Shown: positions 1 to 8,223, counted from the stretch's first letter. The stretch is DNA of 64,000 nt from Lacinutrix himadriensis (GCF_001418105.1 NZ_LIQI01000006.1:287090-351089); one strand, 5' to 3'. Notes: a model not told the origin generated them from the sequence alone. A program made the numbers and translations.

Positions 1-1
1 G

Positions 2-280
2 GTAACCCTAACCAATGTATTAAGTATAGATGAAGTAAATCCGTTGGGAAGTCCAAAAATATACCCAAATCCAAGTACCGGAAATACCACCATAAGCAAT
101 GCGCAATCTATTAAAACTGTAGAGATTTATAATATACTTGGTAGCTTAGTAAAAAGTGTATCCGTAGAAAACGCTTCTAAAATAGATTTAAATCTACATG
201 CTTTACAAAAAGGAATGTATGTAGTACGACTATCGGATGCTTCTGGAAACACGAAAACGCAAAAACTAATTTTAGAGTAA
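2..280 (+). CDS. C-terminal end of a T9SS-exported protein (5' end outside window)
   Basis: The reading frame is open from the first bases of the window, so this is the 3' end of a longer gene. The visible part is almost wholly a type A sorting domain of the type IX secretion system: a YPNPSTG-like start, hydrophobic strands with VEIYNILG and LVKSV, then a GMYVVRLSD strand and a lysine/leucine-rich tail. In this family the domain directs export across the outer membrane and is removed on secretion. The passenger domain cannot be identified. The stop overlaps the end of convergent pyrD by 9 bp. Confidence 0.9.
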   Translation, partial: VTLTNVLSIDEVNPLGSPKIYPNPSTGNTTISNAQSIKTVEIYNILGSLVKSVSVENASKIDLNLHALQKGMYVVRLSDASGNTKTQKLILE

Positions 281-1297
281 GGCCTTATTTATTTTTTTAA
301 TAAGCGAAGGTCCTTCATAAATAAAACCAGTATAAATCTGTACTAAGTCGGCTCCTGCTGCTATTTTTTCAAGTGCATCGTTTGCAGAATGAATTCCTCC
401 TACGCCAATTATTGGGAATGCTTTATTGCTTTTCTCGGCTAAGTATTTAATGACTTGCGTCGATTTTTCCTTAACAGGTTTTCCGCTTAATCCACCATTA
501 CCTATTTCTGCTAGTCTAGCGTCGGTTGCTTTTAATCCGCTTCTATCTGTAGACGTATTACTTGCAATTACACCATCTAAATTGGTTTCTGCAATAAGAT
601 CTATAATTTCATCTAGTTGCCCTTCGTTTAAATCTGGAGCAATTTTAAGAAGAATTGGTTTCTGTGTTTCAAACGTATGATTCGCTTTTTGCACAGCTCC
701 AATTAATTCTAATAAATAGTCTTTATCATTCAATTTTGCATGACTACCAACATTTGGACAACTCACATTCAACACAAAATAATCTACATAAGGGTGCAAG
801 CCGTTAAAGCATTCTAGATAATCCTTGGTATAATCTTCTGGTTTTGTTTGCGTGTTTTTACCAATGTTTCCACCAATAATCACTTTTCCTTTATTTTTCT
901 TTAGTTGTGTAATTGCCGTTTCTAGACCTTCATTATTAAAACCCATTCGGTTAATAATTCCTTGATCGTCTTTTAAACGAAATAGTCTTTGTTTCGGATT
1001 CCCTGCTTGACCTTTAGGAGTAACGGTTCCTATTTCTATAAATCCGAATCCAAAGTTGGACAATTCATTATAAAGCACTGCATTTTTATCGAAACCAGCT
1101 GCTAATCCTACTGGATTTTTAAAGGTTAAACCGAAGAGTTTTCGTTCTAGTTTAGCGTCTTCAATAGTGTATAAACTTTTAAATACACTTGAAACCCCAG
1201 GTATTTTACACGTAAAACGAATTAATGAAAAAGTAAAATGGTGAATCTTCTCTGGATCGAAAAGAAAAAATAGTGGTCTAAGCAGTAATTTGTACAT
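272..1297 (-). CDS. pyrD: Dihydroorotate dehydrogenase, quinone-dependent (class 2)
   Basis: Oxidises dihydroorotate to orotate with FMN and passes electrons to membrane quinone (pyrimidine synthesis, step 4). The 341-residue product has the membrane-associating N-terminal helices of class 2 enzymes ([16 protein letters not shown]), the FMN/substrate motif [13 protein letters not shown] near residues 61-73, VLNVSCPN with the catalytic serine expected for class 2, and ASNTS plus GGLSGKP near the C-terminus. I chose the ATG at 1297, because the 15 residues gained from an earlier start lie ahead of the conserved MYKLL start. It is convergent with the T9SS fragment. Confidence 0.96.
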   Translation of the reverse strand: MYKLLLRPLFFLFDPEKIHHFTFSLIRFTCKIPGVSSVFKSLYTIEDAKLERKLFGLTFKNPVGLAAGFDKNAVLYNELSNFGFGFIEIGTVTPKGQAGNPKQRLFRLKDDQGIINRMGFNNEGLETAITQLKKNKGKVIIGGNIGKNTQTKPEDYTKDYLECFNGLHPYVDYFVLNVSCPNVGSHAKLNDKDYLLELIGAVQKANHTFETQKPILLKIAPDLNEGQLDEIIDLIAETNLDGVIASNTSTDRSGLKATDARLAEIGNGGLSGKPVKEKSTQVIKYLAEKSNKAFPIIGVGGIHSANDALEKIAAGADLVQIYTGFIYEGPSLIKKINKALL

Positions 1298-1356
1298 CAG
1301 ATAATGTTTGTGCAAAAGTACTTCGAAATAAAACAATATCAAATTTACCTTATGTC

Positions 1357-1364
1357 TATATTTG
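1357..1364 (+). promoter_or_regulatory. Putative -7 element of the toxin-antitoxin operon
   Basis: TATATTTG matches the Bacteroidota -7 consensus TAnnTTTG and lies 43 bases before the antitoxin start. No clear -33 TTG is seen at the expected distance. Confidence 0.45.
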
Positions 1365-1407
1365 CTAAATATGGATATAAATTGTAATTTTAAATAAATT
1401 AATCTTT

Positions 1408-1641
1408 ATGAATATTAGCTTAACAAAAAAACAAGAAAAATATATCGCTTCAGAAATTGCGTCTGGAGATTTTCAAAATGCTAGTGAGTTGGTTCGTGAT
1501 GCTTTACGTTTACATGAAGTGTATAGACATAAAGTAATTGCCGATTTACGTGCTGAAATTGAAAAAGGAATACATAGCGGAATAAGTACACGAAACATTA
1601 ACGATATTATAGATAGTAAACGAAAGAAAAAAGTTAGCTAA
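1408..1641 (+). CDS. ParD-like antitoxin (ribbon-helix-helix)
   Basis: This 77-residue protein has the organisation of ParD/CopG-type antitoxins. A short N-terminal strand (MNISLT) is followed by helices carrying the typical YIASEIASGDFQNASELVRDALR pattern (residues about 12-34), then a charged C-terminal tail likely to wrap the toxin. It is followed with no gap by a ParE-like toxin gene. Family knowledge: the N-terminal domain dimerises, binds the operon promoter and represses it together with the toxin. The family assignment is firm; activity is inferred. Confidence 0.88.
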   Translation: MNISLTKKQEKYIASEIASGDFQNASELVRDALRLHEVYRHKVIADLRAEIEKGIHSGISTRNINDIIDSKRKKKVS

Positions 1642-1935
1642 TTGATATATAATTATAAACTTACAAACGAAGCCGACAAAGACTTAAGCAATATTTTTGA
1701 TTATACGGAAAACGAATTCGGATTTAATCAAGCCGTCAAATATTTAACGGATTTGAAAATTGTATTATTAAAAATTTATAAAAATTCAGAAATTGGTAAA
1801 AATAGAAAGGATTTAAGAAAAGGTTTATTTAGCATTCCAGAACAATCACATATTATTTTTTATTTAAAAGAAAAAGAAGCTATAATCATTACAAGAATTC
1901 TTCATTCTAGTAGAGATTTTCAAAAATTTCTTTAA
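1642..1935 (+). CDS. ParE/RelE-superfamily toxin
   Basis: A 97-residue protein with the ParE signature: Y-LT-EA-KDL--I--YTE-EFG at the N-terminus, QAVKYL in the second helix, G--RKDLR-GLFSIPEQSHIIFY in the strands and RILHSSRDF at the end. ParE toxins poison DNA gyrase; related RelE toxins cut mRNA, and the sequence resembles the ParE branch more. The start is a TTG directly abutting the antitoxin stop, so the two are presumably translationally coupled, which would keep toxin below antitoxin. The gene appears intact. Confidence 0.87.
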   Translation: MIYNYKLTNEADKDLSNIFDYTENEFGFNQAVKYLTDLKIVLLKIYKNSEIGKNRKDLRKGLFSIPEQSHIIFYLKEKEAIIITRILHSSRDFQKFL

Positions 1936-1966
1936 GGCAATTTTCATTATAAAAGCCGAATAATCG

Positions 1967-1974
1967 TACCTTTG
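1967..1974 (+). promoter_or_regulatory. Putative -7 element of pepT
   Basis: TACCTTTG fits the TAnnTTTG consensus of Bacteroidota sigma-70 promoters, 56 bases before the chosen pepT ATG. No convincing -33 TTG is seen. Confidence 0.5.
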
Positions 1975-2030
1975 GACACGAAGTGTCATTTTTTTATTTC
2001 ACTCAAACTCTAAAAATATTTTTCAATAAT

Positions 2031-3272
2031 ATGATTTCAAAACAAGACATTATAAAACGATTTGTAGGTTACGTAACTGTAGATACAGAATCGGATCCAG
2101 AAAGTGATACCACACCAAGTACAGCAAAGCAGTGGGATTTAGCAAATGCGCTAGTCGAAGAGTTAAAAACTATTGGTATGCAAGATGTCACTATTGATGA
2201 CAAAGCATACATCATGGCAACGTTACCAAGTAATGTAGATCATGAAGTACCAACGATTGGATTTATTTCGCATTTTGATACTACTCCAGATTTTACAGGA
2301 AAAGATGTAAAACCTCAGATTATTGAAAGTTATGACGGAAAAGATATTATTCTAAATGCTGCGGAAGACATTGTACTTTCTCCAGATTATTTTGAAGATT
2401 TACTTTTATATAAAGGACAAACATTAATCACTACCGACGGAACAACGCTTCTTGGTGCAGATGATAAAGCTGGTATTACTGAAATTATTTCGGCAATGGA
2501 ATATTTAATTGCTAATCCAGAAATAAAACATGGTACCATTAGAGTTGGTTTTACACCAGATGAAGAAATTGGTCGTGGTGCACACCATTTTGATGTAGAA
2601 AAGTTTGGTGCAGATTGGGCTTATACTATGGATGGAAGCCAGATTGGTGAACTAGAATACGAAAACTTTAATGCTGCAGGAGCTGTAGTAAAAGTAAAAG
2701 GAAAAATAGTACATCCTGGTTATGCGAAAGGAAAAATGATAAACTCCATGTACATAGCACAAGAGTTTATTAACTCGTTACCAAGAATGGAAACTCCAGA
2801 ACATACCGAAGGTTACGAAGGTTTCTTTCATCTATATTCTATAAAAGGAGAAGTAGAAGAAACGGTTTTACAATACATTATTCGCGATCACGACAAAGGC
2901 CATTTTGAAGCTAGAAAAGAAATGATGCAAAAGCTTACCGATGAGCTAAATGCACAATACGAGCGTGAAGTGGTTACTATTGAAATTAAAGATCAATATT
3001 TCAATATGAAAGAAAAAGTAGAACCTGTAATGCATATTGTAGATATTGCGGAAGAAGCGATGAAGCAACTAAACATAAAGCCACTTATTAAAGCCATTCG
3101 TGGTGGTACAGATGGTTCACAACTTAGTTACATGGGATTACCTTGTCCGAATATTTTTGCTGGAGGACATAATTTTCATGGTCGTTATGAGTATGTTCCT
3201 GTAGAAAGTATGATTAAAGCAACCGAAGTGATTTGTAAGATTTGTGAGCTTACAGCAGAAAAAAATAAGTAA
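2031..3272 (+). CDS. pepT: Peptidase T (tripeptide aminopeptidase)
   Basis: Cytoplasmic M20B dizinc aminopeptidase that removes the N-terminal residue from tripeptides. The product has 413 residues (family about 408). Metal ligands are visible: H81 and D83 in SHFDTTPD, the GADDKAG segment near 142-148, DEE at 177-179, and the C-terminal AGGHNFHG histidine. The HPGYAKG and GGTDGSQLS motifs are also present. The ATG at 2031 is preferred over an in-frame ATG 48 bases upstream, because the extra residues (FFYFTQ...) are foreign to the family and lie next to the predicted promoter. Confidence 0.96.
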   Translation: MISKQDIIKRFVGYVTVDTESDPESDTTPSTAKQWDLANALVEELKTIGMQDVTIDDKAYIMATLPSNVDHEVPTIGFISHFDTTPDFTGKDVKPQIIESYDGKDIILNAAEDIVLSPDYFEDLLLYKGQTLITTDGTTLLGADDKAGITEIISAMEYLIANPEIKHGTIRVGFTPDEEIGRGAHHFDVEKFGADWAYTMDGSQIGELEYENFNAAGAVVKVKGKIVHPGYAKGKMINSMYIAQEFINSLPRMETPEHTEGYEGFFHLYSIKGEVEETVLQYIIRDHDKGHFEARKEMMQKLTDELNAQYEREVVTIEIKDQYFNMKEKVEPVMHIVDIAEEAMKQLNIKPLIKAIRGGTDGSQLSYMGLPCPNIFAGGHNFHGRYEYVPVESMIKATEVICKICELTAEKNK

Positions 3273-3309
3273 TCATTAAATAAGATTCCCTTTTTCAAGG
3301 GAAATAAAT

Positions 3310-3873
3310 ATGAAGAAAATTGTATTAGCGTTAGTGTTTTGTGCAATAACTATAATAGCAAAAGCACAAGATGCAAGTGTTGAAAAATCGCTTTACGGAA
3401 TTCAAACTGGACCGATAGGAATTTGGGGTTACAATGAAACTAAATTAACCAATAGTATTGCTTTACGAAGTGAGATAGGTATAGAAGCTGGATTTTCTGG
3501 CGGAAGCAATTATAACGGAACATACTTTGTGGTTGCTCCTAGTATTTCATTAGCGCCTCGTTGGTATTATAATTTAAAAAAACGAGAAGGTAAATCGAAA
3601 AGAATAGATGGCAATAGCGGAAACTTTGTTTCGTTAAAAACAAGCTATCAAACCGATTTAGAATTAGCATCTAATGACGAACATGTAGATTTAATTAGTG
3701 ATATCACTATTATACCAACTTGGGGAATTAGAAGAAATATTGGTAAACATTTTAATTACGAAGCCGGATTTGGTATTGGTTATATTCATTATTTTAAAAA
3801 AGATAATGTTAGACTTATTAACGAAGCAGACGTTGCAGTAAATGCACATGCAAGAATTGGGTATACGTTCTAA
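3310..3873 (+). CDS. Secreted protein, probably a small outer-membrane barrel
   Basis: This 187-residue protein starts with a Sec signal peptide ending in AKAQ (about residues 1-19). The mature part alternates hydrophobic and polar residues in strands rich in glycine and aromatics (LYGIQTGPIGIWGYNE, LAPRWYYNLKKR, YEAGFGIGYIHYF) and ends in ARIGYTF, with a terminal phenylalanine as in outer-membrane beta-barrels. I do not recognise a specific family. It lies 37 bases after pepT and may be co-transcribed with it. A strong terminator follows. Confidence 0.7.
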   Translation: MKKIVLALVFCAITIIAKAQDASVEKSLYGIQTGPIGIWGYNETKLTNSIALRSEIGIEAGFSGGSNYNGTYFVVAPSISLAPRWYYNLKKREGKSKRIDGNSGNFVSLKTSYQTDLELASNDEHVDLISDITIIPTWGIRRNIGKHFNYEAGFGIGYIHYFKKDNVRLINEADVAVNAHARIGYTF

Positions 3874-3901
3874 TAATCTTACCCGATCACATTATATATA
3901 T

Positions 3902-3929
3902 AAAGCCATAACAAATCTGTTATGGCTTT
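3902..3929 (+). terminator. Intrinsic terminator
   Basis: A perfect 12-bp stem (AAAGCCATAACA with TGTTATGGCTTT) around an AATC loop, followed by a T-rich run. It ends the pepT-side transcription unit. Confidence 0.85.
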
Positions 3930-4050
3930 TTGCTTTTTATATAAAGAAAAACACGTAGTAGTACGTATTTTATTTGTGTAGGGAAATGTTTAAGTTTGGT
4001 AGATATATTCTTTATAGGATATTCGTAACAAAAACTTATTATTCTAGTTG

Positions 4051-4094
4051 TATTTGCGGGATGTAAGTAATAAAAGTTACTATATAACACGTTG
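4051..4094 (+). repeat. Leader repeat at the start of cassette array 1 (attI-like position)
   Basis: This 44-bp segment, ending in ATATAACACGTTG, is 37/44 identical to 61380-61423, and both sit immediately before the first cassette of an array. Its core is CGGGATRTAA then AATAAAAGT. It lacks the long spacer of the attC-like sites, so it occupies the position an attI site would have in an integron. A short hairpin (ACGTA-gtag-TACGT) lies about 100 bases upstream. That it works as an insertion site is inference. Confidence 0.6.
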
Positions 4095-4112
4095 TGGTTA
4101 ATTTAAAACTGA

Positions 4113-4694
4113 ATGCAAAAGACAAAAAAATATATCAAAGTTCTGATTTATGTGATATCAATTTTAGGATTTTTTGACTTACTAATAAATCCAAAACCCT
4201 TTCATTTTTTAGGAACAAAGTTGAGTTTTATAACTTCTCTTTTGACTATAATCGGACTTCTTATTCTGAATTTAAAAGAGATTTTAAATGATAAATTTAA
4301 GATTTCAGAAAAAATCTTGAATGGAATTAAAATTGGAATTCTGATACTATTTCTGATTTATCTAAATGTATTTCTTAAATGGTTCAGTTTTGTTGGCTAT
4401 GTGGACTATATTGTCGTGACTTATTTGACTTTGCCAATAATATTTATTTTAAAAGACATTATACCCAACACAATAAAATCAAAATATTTAACATTAATCG
4501 GAATTTCAATATTGTTGCCGACATTAATCTATTTTGGGCTCTTTTACGAGGCATATGAAGAATATTCAAGTGACGGAACGCCAATAATGTTTGTTCATCA
4601 AAGAATTAGAAATTGGATTTGTTACATCGGAATAACATTAATTTTGACATCAATAATTAGAAAAAAAACTAACCACAACAACGTTTATAATTAA
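4113..4694 (+). CDS. Six-helix membrane protein, cassette 1
   Basis: The 193-residue product has about six hydrophobic segments (near residues 7-26, 35-54, 70-92, 97-116, 125-148 and 165-183) and few charged loops. I recognise no family. It is the sole gene of the first cassette: GTTGTGGTTA at 4091-4100 precedes it, and its exact reverse complement lies at 4670-4679 within the last codons. The stop codon therefore lies inside the attC-like site, which is usual for tightly packed integron cassettes. Function unknown. Confidence 0.72.
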   Translation: MQKTKKYIKVLIYVISILGFFDLLINPKPFHFLGTKLSFITSLLTIIGLLILNLKEILNDKFKISEKILNGIKIGILILFLIYLNVFLKWFSFVGYVDYIVVTYLTLPIIFILKDIIPNTIKSKYLTLIGISILLPTLIYFGLFYEAYEEYSSDGTPIMFVHQRIRNWICYIGITLILTSIIRKKTNHNNVYN

Positions 4695-4806
4695 TGGCTA
4701 GTTCTGGCTTTCTTACGAAAATCCTCGCGGATTTTCTATCTGGTTTTTATTTGCTAAATTAGTTTTTTAAACACGCCACTAATCATACACGAGACCGTTG
4801 CAAGCA
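4670..4806 (+). other. attC-like site between cassettes 1 and 2
   Basis: It begins with TAACCACAAC, the exact reverse complement of the cassette 1 start, and ends with GTTGCAAGCA, which matches the end of cassette 2. Inside are a perfect hairpin GAAAATCC-TCGC-GGATTTTC and a longer pairing, TATAATTAATGGC with GCCACTAATCATA (11 of 13), so the top strand could fold into one long hairpin. The spacer closely resembles the one at 5374-5510. Confidence 0.65.
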
Positions 4807-4820
4807 ATTTAAGAGTCACG

Positions 4821-5330
4821 ATGAACAATAGATTTATAATAGAATTATATGATGATGACGAAGTTAATATGCTTCCAATACATTATAAAACTCTGAAATA
4901 CTTTGAGAGTTTTATAATGGAAAATATACTGTCGGAATTTAAAATTATTCTGAATAGCAAATGGACTCACAGTTTTCTATTATCTTTTGACTCTTGCGAT
5001 TACAAAAACATACCTGAACATATAAAAACATTTGATGGAATTGAAAAAGGTTTAGTTATTCTTCCACCAAATACATTTTCAAAAGAATCAATGAAAGGTT
5101 ATTCTGTACAATTTTTTATTTCTAAAATTAATGACAATCCAAAAGGAGAATTTATTGGATTTTGTGAAATGATGTTAGATTTTATCGAAACATTCTTTGT
5201 TCTGAATTATAAAAAAATCAACGAAACGGATTTTATAAGTATCAGAGAAAAAGTTGATTGGAATTATCTAAAATCTTTAAAATATCCAGCGGATTTGAAA
5301 GACCAACATTTCGTGGGAAAAACGAATTGA
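4821..5330 (+). CDS. Hypothetical protein, cassette 2
   Basis: A 169-residue soluble protein with no signal peptide or membrane segment. It is rich in aromatic and acidic residues, with a helical FIGFCEMMLDFIETFFVLNYKKI stretch near residues 111-133. I do not recognise a family. The ATG lies 14 bases after the GTTGCAAGCA that opens the cassette, and the cassette closes with TGCTTACAAC at 5374-5383 (9 of 10 complementary). One gene, one orientation, and flanking recombination-like sites are the only functional clues. Confidence 0.65.
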   Translation: MNNRFIIELYDDDEVNMLPIHYKTLKYFESFIMENILSEFKIILNSKWTHSFLLSFDSCDYKNIPEHIKTFDGIEKGLVILPPNTFSKESMKGYSVQFFISKINDNPKGEFIGFCEMMLDFIETFFVLNYKKINETDFISIREKVDWNYLKSLKYPADLKDQHFVGKTN

Positions 5331-5373
5331 GAATTATTAAAAATCTGGAACCTTAGAATTAAGAAATAAAAAC

Positions 5374-5510
5374 TGCTTACAACGACGTTTATAATTAATG
5401 GCTAGTTCTGGCTTGCTTACGAAAATCCTCGCGGATTTTCTATTCGGTTTTTATTTGCTAAATTAGGTGCTAAACCATGCAACGTATCATATACAAAACC
5501 GTTATGCTCA
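5374..5510 (+). other. attC-like site between cassettes 2 and 3
   Basis: Starts with TGCTTACAAC (partner of 4797-4806) and ends with GTTATGCTC at 5501-5509 (partner of 6825-6833). The interior repeats the spacer of the previous site almost base for base over its first 80 bases, including the GAAAATCC-TCGC-GGATTTTC hairpin, and ends in ATATACAAAACC before GTT. Confidence 0.65.
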
Positions 5511-5531
5511 ATTTCTAAAAACCGAACATCC

Positions 5532-6803
5532 TTGAAAAAAATGTACTATTACAGACTATTACTTCTTTTATTAATTGTTCCATATTCAAATTTATTTGCT
5601 CAAACTTATGATGGTTTTTCAAATAAGGAAATTCAATCCGTATTTAAGCAATGGAATTTGGATAATTGGGATGATGGAGGTGAAATATCTCGCTATATAT
5701 TTTTAAATATGCCTGAATTTTGGACTCACGCCATTATCAATAGAGAAGGAAATATTAAAAGCCTGAAAGAAGATTACCGCAAAGAAATCGAGGAGTTTGT
5801 TGTTACTTCTGAATTAGGACAAATGACACTTCAAAACTATGTCAAAACTAGCGAGAAAGTGGATGGTATGATAATATTGCAAGGAGACCGTATTGTATAT
5901 GAAGCCTACCCAAGAATGTTTCCAAACGATAGGCATCTTTACTGGTCAGTATCTAAAGTGTTTGCTTCAACTCTTATAGCAATTTTGGAAGACAGAAAAC
6001 AACTTGATGTGACAAAACCGATAGAACATTATCTACCTGAACTTAAAGGGTCTGGATGGGAAAACGTTCCTGTTATTGACATTCTCGATATGGCTTCAGG
6101 AATTGATTGTCGTGAATGGGTTGATGGTGCTTTTGAAAACCCTGAAACTTGTTACTATCAATTTGAAGCAGCACTTGGATTTCTAAAACGAACAGAAAAA
6201 ACCGCAGACAATGCTTTTGAGCACATTAAGACCTTATCATCTGCAAAAACCTCTGGAGAGGTATTTGAATATACTTCAGTAAACACATTCGTTCTCTCTT
6301 GCCTCGTAGAGAGAATCACAGGTCTTTCTTATGCAGAAAATATTGAACGTGAAATTTGGCGAAAAATCGGTGCGGAATCTGATGCATTTATTACTCAAAC
6401 AAATGGCACTAGCATTTCTCACGCAGGAATTAATTCTACACTTCGAGATTTAGCTCGATTTGGCTATATGTTTCTGAACGAAGGTCGTTCAACTGAAAAT
6501 GCTTTCGTTTCAAATGAATATTTTGATAAAATTCAAAAGCAAGGTCGTCCTCACTTGGTAACTGCATACGGTTCTGAAAATTACACGCTTGATAAAGAAG
6601 TTGTTCTTCACAATACCTATCAATGGGACAAAGTAATGGAAGACGGAGATTTTTATAAAGGTGGATTTAGCGGACAAGGTCTTTACATTTCACCTTCACG
6701 CAATTTAGTGATAGCCTTTTTTGGAACTGCCGATGAAAATGAAGTGTCGAACGAATTAGATGATATTTCAAGACAGGTTTCTAAATCAGACCTTTTTAAT
6801 TAA
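5532..6803 (+). CDS. Serine beta-lactamase-fold hydrolase, cassette 3
   Basis: The 423-residue protein has a Sec signal peptide (about residues 1-24, ending FAQ) and a class C beta-lactamase/penicillin-binding-protein-like domain. The nucleophile motif SVSK is at 139-142, a Y-x-S/N type motif EYTSVN follows mid-protein, and GGFSGQGLYISP lies near the C-terminus where KTG-like motifs occur. Members act as esterases, peptidases or beta-lactamases, and the substrate cannot be told. The TTG at 5532 gives a lysine-rich signal n-region; ATG at 5541 is the alternative. Flanking GTTATGCTC and GAGCATAAC are perfect complements. Confidence 0.85.
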   Translation: MKKMYYYRLLLLLLIVPYSNLFAQTYDGFSNKEIQSVFKQWNLDNWDDGGEISRYIFLNMPEFWTHAIINREGNIKSLKEDYRKEIEEFVVTSELGQMTLQNYVKTSEKVDGMIILQGDRIVYEAYPRMFPNDRHLYWSVSKVFASTLIAILEDRKQLDVTKPIEHYLPELKGSGWENVPVIDILDMASGIDCREWVDGAFENPETCYYQFEAALGFLKRTEKTADNAFEHIKTLSSAKTSGEVFEYTSVNTFVLSCLVERITGLSYAENIEREIWRKIGAESDAFITQTNGTSISHAGINSTLRDLARFGYMFLNEGRSTENAFVSNEYFDKIQKQGRPHLVTAYGSENYTLDKEVVLHNTYQWDKVMEDGDFYKGGFSGQGLYISPSRNLVIAFFGTADENEVSNELDDISRQVSKSDLFN

Positions 6804-6824
6804 TAGAAGAACTGAATTATAACA

Positions 6825-6886
6825 GAGCATAACAACGCATAAAAAAATTGCTATATTTAGAACTAAATTTAAAAGTGGTTGCCATT
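6825..6886 (+). other. Short attC-like site between cassettes 3 and 4
   Basis: Opens with GAGCATAAC, the complement of the cassette 3 start, followed by AACGCATAAAA. It ends at GTTGCCATT (6878-6886), which is complementary to 7374-7382. Its roughly 45-bp interior matches the left third of the longer site at 61673-61812 and stops at the point where that site has an internal GTTGC. Confidence 0.6.
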
Positions 6887-6916
6887 CATTGCGGAACGCA
6901 CTCAAACTCGAAAAAA

Positions 6917-7192
6917 ATGAACAAATTAATAACAAATAAAAACTTGATAATTGTGAATTTTGCAATTGTATCTTACTTTATTCTGATTTTGCTGATTAAC
7001 TTTTATAAAATAGATTTTGTATTAATTGGAGTTTTTAGAGAAATGTTGACCATACCATTTCTTATTGCACAAATTATATTTTTAGTCATCGGAATAAAAT
7101 ATTTAATAAAAAATCAAAGAAATTTATTGACAATAATTAGTGTTGTATCATTAGCCATTTGTACGATTATTACAATAGGAAGTTTCTTTTAA
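6917..7192 (+). CDS. Small three-helix membrane protein, cassette 4
   Basis: A 91-residue protein with about three hydrophobic segments (near residues 10-27, 37-57 and 68-89) and a KNQRN loop. No family recognised. The ATG at 6917 is chosen over an upstream TTG at 6848, because that TTG lies inside the preceding attC-like site, before the cassette boundary at 6878. The cassette carries about 180 bases of apparently non-coding DNA between the stop and its closing repeat. Confidence 0.6.
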   Translation: MNKLITNKNLIIVNFAIVSYFILILLINFYKIDFVLIGVFREMLTIPFLIAQIIFLVIGIKYLIKNQRNLLTIISVVSLAICTIITIGSFF

Positions 7193-7560
7193 AATCGGAT
7201 TGGAGCAAGTTTCTGAAAATTTGAATTATATGTGAAATTTTACAAGTTTCGGAATTGCTTACTCTATCGGAATTTAGAAAGCTTACGAAATAAAAAGCGG
7301 ACTGAACTTACTCTAATGCTTAAAATAGGAAAACGAATTTAGTGGAATAAACTGAACTCTGAAAAATGAACGAAATGGCAACATGCGTATAAACCAAATA
7401 AAAATTCCACACTTTTTTGGCGAAAGTACTTATATAATTATCCTCAAATACGAATCCTAATTTTGCTATTGTAAAAACTTGATTTATCCACTTCTTAAAA
7501 AATTAGAAATCATTTTGTAATTTAGTAATTAAAAGACTCTCCCTTTCGTGGAAAATAAAT
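7193..7560. other. Gene-free stretch: cassette 4 tail and array 1 end
   Basis: From 7193 to 7373 there is no convincing reading frame. The DNA contains TCGGAATT-type words that recur in the non-coding cassette at 61424-61672. AATGGCAAC at 7374-7382 closes cassette 4 and is followed by ATGCGTATAAA, the usual first bases of an attC-like spacer, but no GTT partner follows, so the array seems to end or decay here. I see no gene or further repeat from about 7395 to 7560. Confidence 0.5.
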
Positions 7561-8160
7561 ATGAAAAAAGTCTACTCCGTGGAAGAATATATAGAAAGCA
7601 ATCCACATTTTGCAGAAGCGTTAACCATACTTCGTGATATAATTACAAAAACAGAACTAACCGAAGCCATTAAATGGTCTGCTCCTACCTATAGCGTAAA
7701 CGGAAAAAACATATTAGGTCTTGGTGCTTTTAAAAAGCATTTTTGCATTTGGTTTTTTAATGGTGTGTTTTTAAAAGATGATGCGAAGCTATTGGTTAAT
7801 GCACAAGAAAAAACAAAAAATTTACGTCAAATGCGCTTCACATCTATAGACGAAATTGATAAGAATGCAGTATTAGCTTATGTAAAAGAAGCCATAGAAA
7901 ATCAGAAATTAGGAAGAGAAATTAAAGTCGTAAAAACCACAAAAAAGGATGTTGTTATTCCTCCAGAACTAAAAGAAGTCTTAGATACAAATACATCACT
8001 ACAGGATACTTTTAAAACGCTTTCCCTTTCTAAACAACGAGAATACTGCGAATATATAGGAACCGCTAAAAGAGAAGCTACAAAACAGTCTAGACTAGAA
8101 AAAATAACACCTATGATTCTGAAAGGTGCTGGATTACATGATAAGTATAAGAATTGTTAG
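7561..8160 (+). CDS. YdeI/OmpD-associated family protein (DUF1801 plus YdeI)
   Basis: The 199-residue product has two parts. Residues about 1-120 form a DUF1801-like domain (EAIKWSAPTYSVNGKNILGLGAFKKHFCIWFFNG). Residues about 135-199 form a bacteriocin-protection YdeI-like helical tail (IPPELKEVLD, LSKQREYCEYIGTAKREATKQSRLEKI). In E. coli, YdeI-type proteins are linked to envelope-stress or antimicrobial-peptide tolerance; the biochemical role is not settled. It stands alone between array 1 and a tandem repeat. The ATG choice is supported by an intact N-terminal domain. Confidence 0.85.
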   Translation: MKKVYSVEEYIESNPHFAEALTILRDIITKTELTEAIKWSAPTYSVNGKNILGLGAFKKHFCIWFFNGVFLKDDAKLLVNAQEKTKNLRQMRFTSIDEIDKNAVLAYVKEAIENQKLGREIKVVKTTKKDVVIPPELKEVLDTNTSLQDTFKTLSLSKQREYCEYIGTAKREATKQSRLEKITPMILKGAGLHDKYKNC

Positions 8161-8166
8161 ATAGTT

Positions 8167-8215
8167 GTTAGGTGTTAGGTGTTAGGTGTTAGGTGTTAGG
8201 TGTTAGGTGTTAGGT
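8167..8215. repeat. Heptamer tandem repeat (GTTAGGT)x7
   Basis: Seven exact, uninterrupted copies of GTTAGGT begin eight bases after the stop of the YdeI-like gene. Such a perfect heptamer run is prone to slippage and probably differs between strains. Confidence 0.95.
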
Positions 8216-8223
8216 AAAAAAAC

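Noticed and set aside
4670..5510. CRISPR array suggested by repeated spacer segments
   Set aside because: The repeated units are over 130 bases, enclose whole genes and have inverted-repeat ends; there are no short regular repeats or cas genes.
6848..6916. Longer start for the cassette 4 gene at TTG 6848
   Set aside because: It lies within the preceding attC-like site, before the cassette boundary at 6878.
4051..7400. Classical integron
   Set aside because: No integrase gene is in the window and the boxes do not fit GTTRRRY/RYYYAAC, so I call the sites attC-like only.
8167..8215. Telomere-like repeat marking a replicon end
   Set aside because: It is internal to ordinary genes, only 49 bp long, and nothing suggests a linear replicon.
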